A DNA stretch of 23,425 nt from an archaeon (GCA_030699005.1 JAUYLQ010000020.1:1-23425); one strand, 5' to 3'. Shown: positions 6,751-13,198, counted from the stretch's first letter. Notes: generated by a model from the letters alone, not told the origin. Program-made: numbers and translations.

Positions 6751-8367
6751 ATGAGTAAAAAATTTGATTTAATTTCTGAAGGGACTGAAAGAACTCTTGG
6801 CAGGGATGCTCAAAGAAATAATATTCTTGCCGCTAAGCTTGTTTCCGAGATTGTAAAGACGACACTCGGACCAAAAGGAATGGATAAAATGCTTGTCAGC
6901 CCTACAAATGAAATAATTGTTACAAATGACGGAGTTACAATCCTTGATGAAATGCAGATTGAACACCCTGCTGCAAAAATGATGGTTGAAATTGCAAAAA
7001 CTCAGGAAAAAGAAGTTGGAGACGGGACAACAACATCAGTTATGATTGCGGGAAGACTTCTTGAAAATGCCGAAAAACTTCTTGACCAAAAAATTCACCC
7101 AACAGTAATCGTTAAGGGGTATAGGATGGCTCAGGCAAAAATTCACCAAATTTTAAATGAAATTTCACTTAAAATTACTCCCGACAACAAGGAGGTTTTA
7201 AAGCAGATTGCAATGACTGCAATGACCGGAAAAGGTGCAGAAGAAGAAAAAGAAAGGTTTTCTGAAATTTTAGTTGAAGCGGTTCAACTGGCCCAAATCA
7301 AGAATAAAGTTGATGCGGAGGACATCAAAATTGAAAAAGTCGTTGGAGAGGGAATAAAAGATACAGAGCTCATTAAAGGAATCATAATTGACAAAGAGAG
7401 GATCTCAAAAGATATGCCCAGAATCATTGAAAATGCAAGGATTTTACTTATTGATTTCCCTATCGAACTAAAAAGCCCTGAAATTGAAACGAAAATTTCT
7501 ATTTCAAGCCACTCAGAACTTCAAAACTTTTTAGATGAAGAAGAAAAATCAATCAAGATTATGGTCGGGAGAATTGTTTCAAGCGGAGCAAATGCCATTT
7601 TTTGCCAAAAAGGAATTGATGATTTTGCAAGATACCTCCTCTCAAAAGCAGGCATTTATTCATGCAGAAGGGTTGCAAAAGATGATATTGACAAAATTTC
7701 AAAAGCAACAGAATCAAAAATTGTTTCAAATATAAATGAGATTGACTCTTCAATCCTTGGGGAAGCAGGAACTGTAGAGGAAATAAAAAAAGGGGGGGAA
7801 TCCATGACATACATTAACGGATGCAAAAATCCAAAGGCATTCACAATTTTAATTCATGGGGGAACTATTCATGTTGTTGATGAAATAAAAAGGGCGCTTG
7901 TTGACGGACTACTTGATATTGCAAGCTCCATTGAAACGGGTCTTGTTGTTCCAGGGGGAGGGGCAATTGAAATGGAACTCTCAAAAAGGCTAAAAGAATT
8001 TGGACAGACTCTTTCGGGACGGGAAAGGCTCGCTGTTGAAGAATATGCAAATGCCCTTGAATTTATCCCGTTTACACTTGCTGAAAATGCTGGACTTGAC
8101 CCAATTGATATTTTGACTGAACTCAGAGGAAAGCATGATTCCGGGGAGTTAAACGCAGGGCTTAATTTATTCACAAACAAAATTGAAAACATGCTAAATT
8201 CAAGAATTATTGAACCTTCAAAAATAAAGTTCCAGGCAATAGACTCTGCAACTGATGTTGCAACAATGATACTCCGAATTGACGACATAATTGCTTCAAA
8301 ACCCTCTAAAAGGGGAAGAATGAATGACGCTGGAAACCTTCCCAGTTATATGGATAGTTTGGGTTAA
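6751..8367 (+). CDS. thsA: Thermosome subunit (group II chaperonin, CCT/TCP-1 family)
   Basis: 538 aa, the normal length for archaeal thermosome subunits, which assemble into an ATP-driven double-ring folding chamber in the cytoplasm. Diagnostic motifs are TTLGPKGMDKML (37-48), NDGVTIL (59-65), GDGTTTSV (90-97, with the ATP-site Asp at 91), VVDEIKRALVDGL (catalytic Asp at 385), VPGGGAIEMEL and NAGLDPIDIL (Asp at 450). The usual Gly-Gly-Met-rich C-terminal tail is missing; the protein ends KRGRMNDAGNLPSYMDSLG. Only one subunit gene is visible here, so a homo-oligomer is possible but not shown. The stop codon overlaps that of convergent tatD in a shared TTAA. The several minus-strand frames inside it are shadows. 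Confidence 0.97.
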   Translation: MSKKFDLISEGTERTLGRDAQRNNILAAKLVSEIVKTTLGPKGMDKMLVSPTNEIIVTNDGVTILDEMQIEHPAAKMMVEIAKTQEKEVGDGTTTSVMIAGRLLENAEKLLDQKIHPTVIVKGYRMAQAKIHQILNEISLKITPDNKEVLKQIAMTAMTGKGAEEEKERFSEILVEAVQLAQIKNKVDAEDIKIEKVVGEGIKDTELIKGIIIDKERISKDMPRIIENARILLIDFPIELKSPEIETKISISSHSELQNFLDEEEKSIKIMVGRIVSSGANAIFCQKGIDDFARYLLSKAGIYSCRRVAKDDIDKISKATESKIVSNINEIDSSILGEAGTVEEIKKGGESMTYINGCKNPKAFTILIHGGTIHVVDEIKRALVDGLLDIASSIETGLVVPGGGAIEMELSKRLKEFGQTLSGRERLAVEEYANALEFIPFTLAENAGLDPIDILTELRGKHDSGELNAGLNLFTNKIENMLNSRIIEPSKIKFQAIDSATDVATMILRIDDIIASKPSKRGRMNDAGNLPSYMDSLG

Positions 8368-9092
8368 AAAAATTCCTCAAAATTTATTAGAATCTGCTTT
8401 TCAACTTCCTCTTCCGGAATTTTCCAGATTTCTGAAATCTTTTTTAGAGATTCAGAGATAAAAGCAGGCTCATTCTTCTTTTCAGGAAATGGGGAGAGAT
8501 AAGGAGAGTCTGTTTCTGTTAATATTTTATTTTTTGGGATTATTTCAAGCATTTTTTGGAAGTGTTCGCTTCTTACAACATTTGCCGGGATAGAAAAGAA
8601 AAAACCCAGTTCAACTCCCTTTTTAACAAGTTTAAAGTTTCCTGAAAAGCAATGCAGGAGGACCTTTAACTTATCTTTATAATTTTCAAGAATCTCAAGA
8701 GCTTCTTTTTCGGCTTTTCTTGTGTGAATAATCACCGGGAAGCTTAGCTTTTTTGCAAGGTTTAATTGCTTGATGAAGACTTCTTTTTGAAATTCGAAGT
8801 CGAGTTTTTCTGTTTTGTCAATTCCAATTTCCCCAATTGCAATAATTTCTTTCTTATTTTTAAGAACAAACTCTTCAAAGTCTCCATATTTTTTCAAAGT
8901 TAAATCATCTTCCGGATAAAGACCCGATGCAAATTTTATTTTTGAAAACTTTTTTGAAATTTCAAGATTCTTTTTGCATGAATCCAGGTTAACTGAATTT
9001 GTGACTGCATATTTTATTCTTTTATCTTTCTCTATTTCTATTAATTTTTCTTCGGGTAAAAAGTCAAGGTGCGCGTGTGCATCAATTATCAT
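8364..9092 (-). CDS. tatD: TatD-family metal-dependent DNase
   Basis: 242 aa amidohydrolase-fold TIM barrel; the family hydrolyses DNA (3'-5' exonuclease or deoxyribonuclease activity) with divalent metals. Visible motifs are DAHAHLD (4-10, with metal His 6 and His 8), GEIGID (87-92, Glu 88), IIHTRKA (121-127, His 123), LLHCFSG (145-151, His 147) and TETDSPYL (192-199, Asp 195), then KNEP. One oddity: the motif usually read as G(I/V)HPH is SGLYPEDD here, lacking its His. It lies one base after the SemiSWEET stop codon, so the two are co-transcribed. A purine stretch near the end of the upstream gene may serve as ribosome site. Confidence 0.93.
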   Translation of the reverse strand: MIIDAHAHLDFLPEEKLIEIEKDKRIKYAVTNSVNLDSCKKNLEISKKFSKIKFASGLYPEDDLTLKKYGDFEEFVLKNKKEIIAIGEIGIDKTEKLDFEFQKEVFIKQLNLAKKLSFPVIIHTRKAEKEALEILENYKDKLKVLLHCFSGNFKLVKKGVELGFFFSIPANVVRSEHFQKMLEIIPKNKILTETDSPYLSPFPEKKNEPAFISESLKKISEIWKIPEEEVEKQILINFEEFF

Positions 9093-9093
9093 C

Positions 9094-9450
9094 TTACAAA
9101 AACCCTTTTCCGTATATTAAAACCCCAATTGCAACAAGCAAGTGAAAAACTATCCAGAGAGCGTTTGTTATAATTATTGGCTTTTCTTTGTGAACTATCC
9201 CATACAAAAGCCAGATTATAGAAAAAATCGCTAGGAAAGCGTAAGAAAAGAAAGAAACGCCCTCTGCGTTTTTAGAAGTGAAAATCTTTATAACCTGCGG
9301 GAGAAGCATTGCTGGTCCGATAATTCCGACAATGTAGATTATTTTGTCAAGCACCCTTATTTTTTTATTCGGATTTGGATAAACTTCCCCTTTTGAATGG
9401 ATTCTCTTCCTCAAGTGAAAGTGATGCAGTCCATGTCCATCTAATGCCAT
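9094..9450 (-). CDS. SemiSWEET / PQ-loop sugar transporter-like membrane protein
   Basis: 118 aa with three membrane helices at about 36-57, 68-84 and 91-113, the single triple-helix bundle typical of SemiSWEET. The signature PQVIKIFTSKNAEGVSFFSY begins at the PQ of the first helix. The family forms dimers that move sugars by facilitated diffusion. There is a 30-residue soluble N-terminal extension with several His (DGHGLHHFHLRKRIH), unusual for a protein normally about 90 aa; it might be a metal-binding or regulatory tail. First gene of a two-gene operon with tatD. A TATA-like region (9470-9478) sits 24 bases upstream of the ATG. Confidence 0.85.
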   Translation of the reverse strand: MALDGHGLHHFHLRKRIHSKGEVYPNPNKKIRVLDKIIYIVGIIGPAMLLPQVIKIFTSKNAEGVSFFSYAFLAIFSIIWLLYGIVHKEKPIIITNALWIVFHLLVAIGVLIYGKGFL

Positions 9451-9469
9451 AAAGTATTAAATAAAAATT

Positions 9470-9478
9470 ATAATATAA
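9470..9478 (-). promoter_or_regulatory. TATA box of the SemiSWEET-tatD operon
   Basis: Minus-strand TTATATTATAA-like element centred about 24 bases before the ATG at 9450. Confidence 0.4.
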
Positions 9479-9516
9479 AGTTTACGGAAACATTGTTTTC
9501 TAAGAAATAATTAATC

Positions 9517-9524
9517 TTTTAAAT
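9517..9524 (+). promoter_or_regulatory. TATA box of tRNA-Gly
   Basis: TTTTAAAT centred about 26 bases before the first tRNA base at 9547, the archaeal spacing. Confidence 0.45.
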
Positions 9525-9546
9525 GCAAGTCAACAACTAAATTTAT

Positions 9547-9617
9547 GCGTGAGTAGTTCAGTGGCAGAATGCGACCTTGCCAAGGTTGTGACCCGAGTCC
9601 GAATCTCGGCTCGCGCA
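9547..9617 (+). tRNA. tRNA-Gly (anticodon GCC)
   Basis: 71 bases. The acceptor GCGTGAG pairs with CTCGCGC (one T-G pair). There is a D-arm (TAGTTCAGTGG). Anticodon stem CGACC/GGTTG encloses loop TTGCCAA with anticodon GCC. T-stem CCGAG/CTCGG encloses TCCGAAT. The discriminator is A at 9617, and CCA is not encoded (ATTT follows). The last 11 bases plus TTT recur 62 bases downstream. Confidence 0.95.
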
Positions 9618-9682
9618 TTTCAAAAGAGAAAATCAATCACGAGATTCGGGCGAGGAGAGGGAGAACTTCGGCTCGCGCATTT
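9606..9682 (+). repeat. Duplicated tRNA-Gly 3' end with intervening inverted copy of the T-arm
   Basis: TCGGCTCGCGCATTT occurs at 9606-9620 (end of the tRNA) and again at 9668-9682. Between them, CGAGATTCGG at 9640-9649 is the exact reverse complement of CCGAATCTCG at 9599-9608 in the T-arm. GCGAG at 9650-9654 can also pair with CTCGC at 9672-9676. This looks like a partial tRNA duplication or the scar of an integration at the tRNA 3' end. No integrase is nearby. Confidence 0.6.
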
Positions 9683-9711
9683 TTGAAGATATATTTTAAT
9701 TAAACAGTTTC

Positions 9712-9720
9712 TTTATAAAT
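9712..9720 (+). promoter_or_regulatory. TATA box of the NDT-like gene
   Basis: TTTATAAAT centred about 25 bases before the ATG at 9741; leaderless arrangement. Confidence 0.55.
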
Positions 9721-9740
9721 GAAAAAATTTTATCTCTTAA

Positions 9741-10574
9741 ATGGAAGAGGAAAAAGAAGGAATTTATCTCATTGGAGCATTCACAAATCCTGATTGGAGG
9801 GAGGATTTTACTCTCAAGTTTCCAAATCTTAACTGGAAAGATCCTAAAAACAACCCTCAATCTTCAATGTCCAAAACAGTTTACACTGACATGAAGTCTT
9901 CCATGGAATCGCCTTCTTCAATTGTCTATATCCCTAAAGGAAGAACCTCTGCTGGAACGACCTCTTATGGAGAACTGGGAGGGGCAAGAGCGATGGGAAA
10001 TGCAATAATCACGATTGATGAAAGTGAGATGGAAAAGGAAAGAATTCTTGAAGACATTTCTTCTTATTATTTCTCAGATAAAGAAGAAGCATATAGCCTT
10101 CTTGAAAAAGAGCCAATTATCTCAAAACATTCGAAAGTGATTCCAAGGAACAATCCTTTTGAAAAAGAGAATTATGAAAATGTTTATGTTGAAGGAAATG
10201 TTTTGGGGATAACAAAACAAATTGTTAAACTAAAAAACAAAGGAAAAAAGATTGAGCATGGTTTAAAGGTAAACCAACTTGAAAAATTCAGTCAAACTGA
10301 CTTAATGATTGTTAATTTTGACAAAGGAAAAAATTATGATAATAAAAAAGCTCTTTATTTTATGGGTGTTGCATATGCTCTTGACATCCCGGTAATTTTA
10401 GTTGATGAAAACCCTGCAAATTATCCCACTCTTCCTGCCCTTTCTAGAAGGACTTTCCATGATGAAAACAGAATTGAAAGACTTGATTTTTACCTAGATA
10501 GACTTGAATCTCTGAAGATAGGGGATGAAGCCCTTGTTTATTACGAACTTATGAAAAAATTTAATAAAATTTGA
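9741..10574 (+). CDS. Tandem nucleoside 2-deoxyribosyltransferase-like protein
   Basis: 277 aa with two NDT/TIR-like Rossmannoid halves. The N-half (about 7-95) starts IYLIGAF, has SSIVYIPKGRTSAGTTSYGE and continues LGGARAMGNAIITID; Glu 78 in GELGGA sits where NDT enzymes carry their catalytic Glu. The C-half (about 145-245) has the same plan: VYVEG, then DLMIVNF, then a MGVAYALDIPVILVDE helix-strand unit, but no Glu at the corresponding spot. NDT-family enzymes exchange or hydrolyse bases of deoxynucleosides, so one active and one structural half is a reasonable reading. The substrate is unknown, and a sensor-type role (SLOG/TIR-like) is an alternative. The gene is monocistronic and its stop abuts the convergent DoxX stop with no gap. 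Confidence 0.6.
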   Translation: MEEEKEGIYLIGAFTNPDWREDFTLKFPNLNWKDPKNNPQSSMSKTVYTDMKSSMESPSSIVYIPKGRTSAGTTSYGELGGARAMGNAIITIDESEMEKERILEDISSYYFSDKEEAYSLLEKEPIISKHSKVIPRNNPFEKENYENVYVEGNVLGITKQIVKLKNKGKKIEHGLKVNQLEKFSQTDLMIVNFDKGKNYDNKKALYFMGVAYALDIPVILVDENPANYPTLPALSRRTFHDENRIERLDFYLDRLESLKIGDEALVYYELMKKFNKI

Positions 10575-10973
10575 TTAAATCTTTTTATTTCTCTTCTTCA
10601 TTAAATGGTCAATTGTAAATTCATCAGGACCATAGAAAAATATTGAAAGGGTTGCAACCGCTAAAGCAAAGTCTCTTGCTCCAACTGCTCCGTATCCAAG
10701 AATAGTTACAATATGAAGAAGGTGAAGAGTGAGAAGTGCTGAAACAATTCTTGTTTTAAATCCAAAAAGAAGTAAAAGTGCAAGAATAAGTTCAAAAATT
10801 GCATTTATGTAGACAAGTGTTAACGGGGAAGCCGTGACAGATGCATACCCCGGAATCATTCTTGTCCAGCCTTCAGGATTTGTGAGTTGAGTTATGCTAA
10901 ACCATAAAAAGATTAAAACAATTGCCAGTCTAAGAACGAGAGGAGAATATCTTTTTAGTTTTTCAAGATTCAT
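10575..10973 (-). CDS. DoxX-like four-helix membrane protein
   Basis: 132 aa with about four membrane helices (roughly 11-27, 49-68, 73-90, 96-115). It has the DoxX-type patterns LRLAIVLIFLWFSITQLTNPEGW and INAIFELILALLLLFGFKTRIVSALL. DoxX proteins are linked to quinone-dependent redox reactions such as thiosulfate oxidation, but many homologues have no defined reaction. Its ATG overlaps the stop of the upstream cytochrome b5 gene by four bases (ATGA), and AGGTGA lies 6 bases before the ATG, indicating translational coupling. The pair suggests a membrane electron-transfer unit, which is inference. Confidence 0.8.
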   Translation of the reverse strand: MNLEKLKRYSPLVLRLAIVLIFLWFSITQLTNPEGWTRMIPGYASVTASPLTLVYINAIFELILALLLLFGFKTRIVSALLTLHLLHIVTILGYGAVGARDFALAVATLSIFFYGPDEFTIDHLMKKRNKKI

Positions 10974-11365
10974 TCCAACTCACCTTTATAGGTTCCCATT
11001 TGTTTAAGTGTTTCAACTTTTGAAGTCCCATGCTGGCCTTCAAAAGCATTTTCAAATTCCTCAGCAGTTCCGCAATATGGCTCTATTGCTGCAGATGACC
11101 CAGGGTGAATCGGGAGCCATTCTGTTAAATCATAAACTTCTCCGTTATAAGCGACCCAGCAATCGCCTTTTGAGTTATGGGTTGAAAGTTCAGTTAAAGA
11201 AATTGTTTGAGCTGAAAGAGTTCCTCCTGTAGGAGGATTGTTTTGAATCATATTTCCTGATGAAGAAGTTGATGACCCAAGGAAAATTATTAACCCAACA
11301 ACTAAAACTGCAATTATTACTATTGATATGGTTAAGCCTGATATGGTTAAACCTGCTTTTTTCAT
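10970..11365 (-). CDS. Membrane-anchored cytochrome b5-like heme protein
   Basis: 131 aa. One N-terminal membrane helix (about 8-30) is followed by a Ser/Asn/Pro-rich linker (31-50) and a cytochrome b5 domain (about 53-129). Key points are SLTELSTHNSKGDCWVAYNG, YDLTEWLPIHPG with the first axial heme ligand His 87, and the second ligand His 112 in EGQHGTS, 25 residues later as in the family, then MGTYKGEL. The classical HPGG is HPGS here. The anchor is followed by a polar linker, so the heme domain probably faces outside, but this is not proven. First gene of the operon with DoxX. A TATA box lies at 11387-11394. Confidence 0.88.
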   Translation of the reverse strand: MKKAGLTISGLTISIVIIAVLVVGLIIFLGSSTSSSGNMIQNNPPTGGTLSAQTISLTELSTHNSKGDCWVAYNGEVYDLTEWLPIHPGSSAAIEPYCGTAEEFENAFEGQHGTSKVETLKQMGTYKGELE

Positions 11366-11386
11366 CTTTGTATGAAAATTTTTTCA

Positions 11387-11394
11387 TTTATAAA
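11387..11394 (-). promoter_or_regulatory. TATA box of the cytochrome b5-DoxX operon
   Basis: TTTATAAA centred about 25 bases before the ATG at 11365. Confidence 0.55.
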
Positions 11395-11426
11395 GTTTTC
11401 CAGTTTTACCCCTTTGTTTTCAAAAG

Positions 11427-11436
11427 ATTTTAAAAC
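11427..11436 (+). promoter_or_regulatory. TATA-like element of tRNA-Val
   Basis: ATTTTAAAAC centred about 30 bases before the first tRNA base at 11462. Confidence 0.35.
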
Positions 11437-11461
11437 TCTAGAAAGCACTCTTTTTATGTTT

Positions 11462-11532
11462 GGTCCATTAGTCTAATGGTAGAACATCTCGTTTACACCG
11501 AGAAGGCGGAGGTCCGATTCCTCCATGGACCA
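11462..11532 (+). tRNA. tRNA-Val (anticodon TAC)
   Basis: 71 bases. Acceptor GGTCCAT/ATGGACC is fully paired. Anticodon stem TCTCG/CGAGA encloses TTTACAC (anticodon TAC). T-arm is GGAGG TCCGATT CCTCC. The discriminator is A, and CCA is not encoded beyond it (TGT follows). Confidence 0.95.
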
Positions 11533-11541
11533 TGTTTTTAA

Positions 11542-11555
11542 TTATCTATAGATAA
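11542..11555. repeat. 14-bp perfect palindrome between tRNA-Val and the SET gene
   Basis: TTATCTATAGATAA is its own reverse complement and spans the TAG stop of the SET gene (11546-11548). A TTTTT run precedes it on the plus strand, just after the tRNA. It may be a shared 3'-end signal or a protein-binding site. Confidence 0.4.
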
Positions 11556-12070
11556 GTTTCCAATTTAATTTTATTAAGAATAAACAAGGGGATGATTCTT
11601 TTTTTGAAATATTCTTTTTTTAATTCATCCGGTAATAAGGGAAATTCCGTTATTACCTTTCTGCACTTTTCTGACTTGCATTTACAATCTATGTGCCACT
11701 TCTCACTCCAATTAGTCCCCCACAAAACCGGGTCACTCCATTCAGTTGTAGAATAATCATAAGTTATTTCTTCATCCTTTTTTATATCGTGTATAGCCAC
11801 GAGTGTGGAAATTTCTCTAACTCCGGAATTTGGAGAGCAGGAATGATTTATTAGCAAATAAGGTTCTTCAAGCAAGAGGTACCCACTATCTTTTACTTGA
11901 AAAGGGTCATCAAGTCTAGTCTCCCCGGAATTATATTTTCTTTTTAGTTCGTCAATAGAGACATACTTCCCCTTAAAGATGCAAATAATAGAACCTTTTT
12001 TTATCTCTTCTGTTGCGAAAACCCCTTTTCCTTCAATATTTGATTTTCCAACTATTATCTTTTCAATCAC
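11546..12070 (-). CDS. SET-domain protein lysine methyltransferase
   Basis: 174 aa, a minimal SET domain that transfers a methyl group from S-adenosylmethionine to lysine in proteins. Visible marks are GKGVFATEEIKKGSII (14-29), the cofactor motif LINHSCSPN (73-81), DEEITYDYS (99-107) with the catalytic-site Tyr residues, and a post-SET-like CKCKSEKC (129-136) whose Cys could bind zinc. SET proteins are uncommon in small archaeal genomes and the target is unknown. The start is GTG; only a weak TATA-like TTTTAATC lies about 25 bases upstream. It sits immediately downstream of and opposed to tRNA-Val, with a tRNA-3'-end-like sequence on its other side, which hints at acquisition. Confidence 0.88.
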   Translation of the reverse strand: MIEKIIVGKSNIEGKGVFATEEIKKGSIICIFKGKYVSIDELKRKYNSGETRLDDPFQVKDSGYLLLEEPYLLINHSCSPNSGVREISTLVAIHDIKKDEEITYDYSTTEWSDPVLWGTNWSEKWHIDCKCKSEKCRKVITEFPLLPDELKKEYFKKRIIPLFILNKIKLETYL

Positions 12071-12114
12071 AAATACTTTAAGATTTCTTAGATTAAAAGA
12101 TTATCTAGCATAAA

Positions 12115-12162
12115 ACAACTGTCTCATTTAGGTCAATCCATCCATGACCATTTTTATGTTGT
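12115..12162 (+). other. Nested hairpin followed by a T-run, with tRNA-Val-3'-end-like sequence
   Basis: ACAAC (12115-12119) pairs with GTTGT (12158-12162) outside GGTCA (12131-12135) pairing with TGACC (12145-12149). A run of seven T follows at 12164-12170. TCCATGACCATTTTTA resembles the end of tRNA-Val plus its T-run (TCCATGGACCATGTTTTTA) with small gaps. It lies in the divergent spacer between the SET and PAS genes, so a terminator for a coding gene is not expected there. Confidence 0.35.
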
Positions 12163-12180
12163 ATTTTTTTAGACACCTCT

Positions 12181-12190
12181 AATTTAAAAT
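12181..12190 (+). promoter_or_regulatory. TATA box of the PAS gene
   Basis: AATTTAAAAT centred about 26 bases before the ATG at 12212. Confidence 0.45.
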
Positions 12191-12211
12191 CTAAAGTTTA
12201 AGTTTTTTGAG

Positions 12212-12598
12212 ATGGAAAAATTGGGGGAGAATGACAATTTAATGAGATTTAGGTGTGAAGCTCTTCTTAAATCCGCTATAATTAGTGAGACAGATTTGGA
12301 GGGCAATATTCTTTTTGCCAATGATGAATTTGTTAATGCCTTGGGCTATTCGCGAAAGGAAATAATTGGCAAGAACCACAGAATACTCAATTCTAAAACA
12401 CATCATCCAGAATTTTTTAAAGGCATTTTTAAAGCGGCCACTATGGGGAAAATCTGGAAAGGAACTGTGGAAGACTTTACAAAAAAGGGCAAAAGAATAT
12501 GGCTGGATACTTCTATAGTGCCCATATTAAATAAAAAGGGAAAGCCAATAAGATATTTGGCAGTCAGGTTTGATGTAACGAAATTCATGGAAAAGTAA
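12212..12598 (+). CDS. Stand-alone PAS domain protein
   Basis: 128 aa, one PAS domain with its PAC segment and no output domain. Motifs are AIISETDLEGNILFANDEFV, LGYSRKEIIGKNHRIL, HPEFFKGIFKAATMGKIWKG and the closing IVPILNKKGKPIRYLAVRFDVT. The HRILNSKTHHPEFF.....T...G.IWKG pattern is the one seen in bacterial aerotaxis-type PAS domains, some of which bind FAD, so a redox or oxygen sensor is possible; the cofactor is unproven. With no kinase or chemotaxis module attached or nearby, it must act through another protein. A bacterial-type sequence in an archaeal setting suggests transfer. Confidence 0.88.
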   Translation: MEKLGENDNLMRFRCEALLKSAIISETDLEGNILFANDEFVNALGYSRKEIIGKNHRILNSKTHHPEFFKGIFKAATMGKIWKGTVEDFTKKGKRIWLDTSIVPILNKKGKPIRYLAVRFDVTKFMEK

Positions 12599-12678
12599 AT
12601 CTTCATTCAAGGCTTAGTTGTGGTAAAAAGTACTAGTCAAGCTTAAAATTTGCCATCATTTATTTTTAATACCTTAAA

Positions 12679-13188
12679 ATGACAGAACAAACACTCGGTG
12701 AAATATTTTTAAAAGAACTTGAGGCAGAAGAATCTGCAACAAGAAAATGCCTTGAAAAAATTCCAATAGATAAAATGTACGACTGGAAACCTCACGAAAA
12801 ATCAATGAAGATGGGGGACCTTAGTTTTACTATTGCGGACATTCCAAGATGGATGGTTTTTATCCTAAAAGAAGGGGAAATTGACTTTGCATCTTTTGAG
12901 CAGATTAAAATAAATACGACCAAAGATTTAGTAAAACACTTTGAAAAAAATTGCCTCGAATTAAAAAAACTTCTTAAAAAAGTTGAGGATGAAGACTTAA
13001 ACGAAGTGTTTTTATTAAAAAATGAAGGGCAAACTCTTGACACTTCCTCAAAAAGAGAAAGCATAAGTTCTTCAATTAATCATCTTGTTCATCATAGGGG
13101 TCAACTTAGTGTTTACATGCGGTTAAATGGGATTCCTGTTCCCTCAATTTACGGTCCATCCGCTGATGAAAATCCATGGAAAAATTAG
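12679..13188 (+). CDS. DinB/YfiT-like four-helix bundle protein
   Basis: 169 aa of DinB-superfamily type; relatives include metal-dependent thiol transferases and many proteins of unknown role. Evidence is WKPHEKSMKMGDL (36-48), and the C-terminal INHLVHHRGQLSVYMRLNG (133-151) followed by PSIYGPSADE. The second and third metal His are present (135 and 139 region), but the first one, usually in an L..H(I/V) context, is replaced: the segment reads DLSFTIADIP, with Thr 51 at the expected place. Metal binding may therefore be altered or lost. No clear TATA at the usual distance; a weak TTAAAAT lies about 33 bases upstream. Confidence 0.8.
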   Translation: MTEQTLGEIFLKELEAEESATRKCLEKIPIDKMYDWKPHEKSMKMGDLSFTIADIPRWMVFILKEGEIDFASFEQIKINTTKDLVKHFEKNCLELKKLLKKVEDEDLNEVFLLKNEGQTLDTSSKRESISSSINHLVHHRGQLSVYMRLNGIPVPSIYGPSADENPWKN

Positions 13189-13189
13189 G

Positions 13190-13198
13190 TTTAAAAAT
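13190..13198 (+). promoter_or_regulatory. TATA box of the 181-aa membrane protein gene
   Basis: TTTAAAAAT centred about 25 bases before the ATG at 13219, starting two bases after the stop of the DinB-like gene. Confidence 0.45.

Noticed and set aside
7535..8288. Several open frames on both strands within the thermosome gene
   Set aside because: Shadows of a strongly conserved chaperonin frame.
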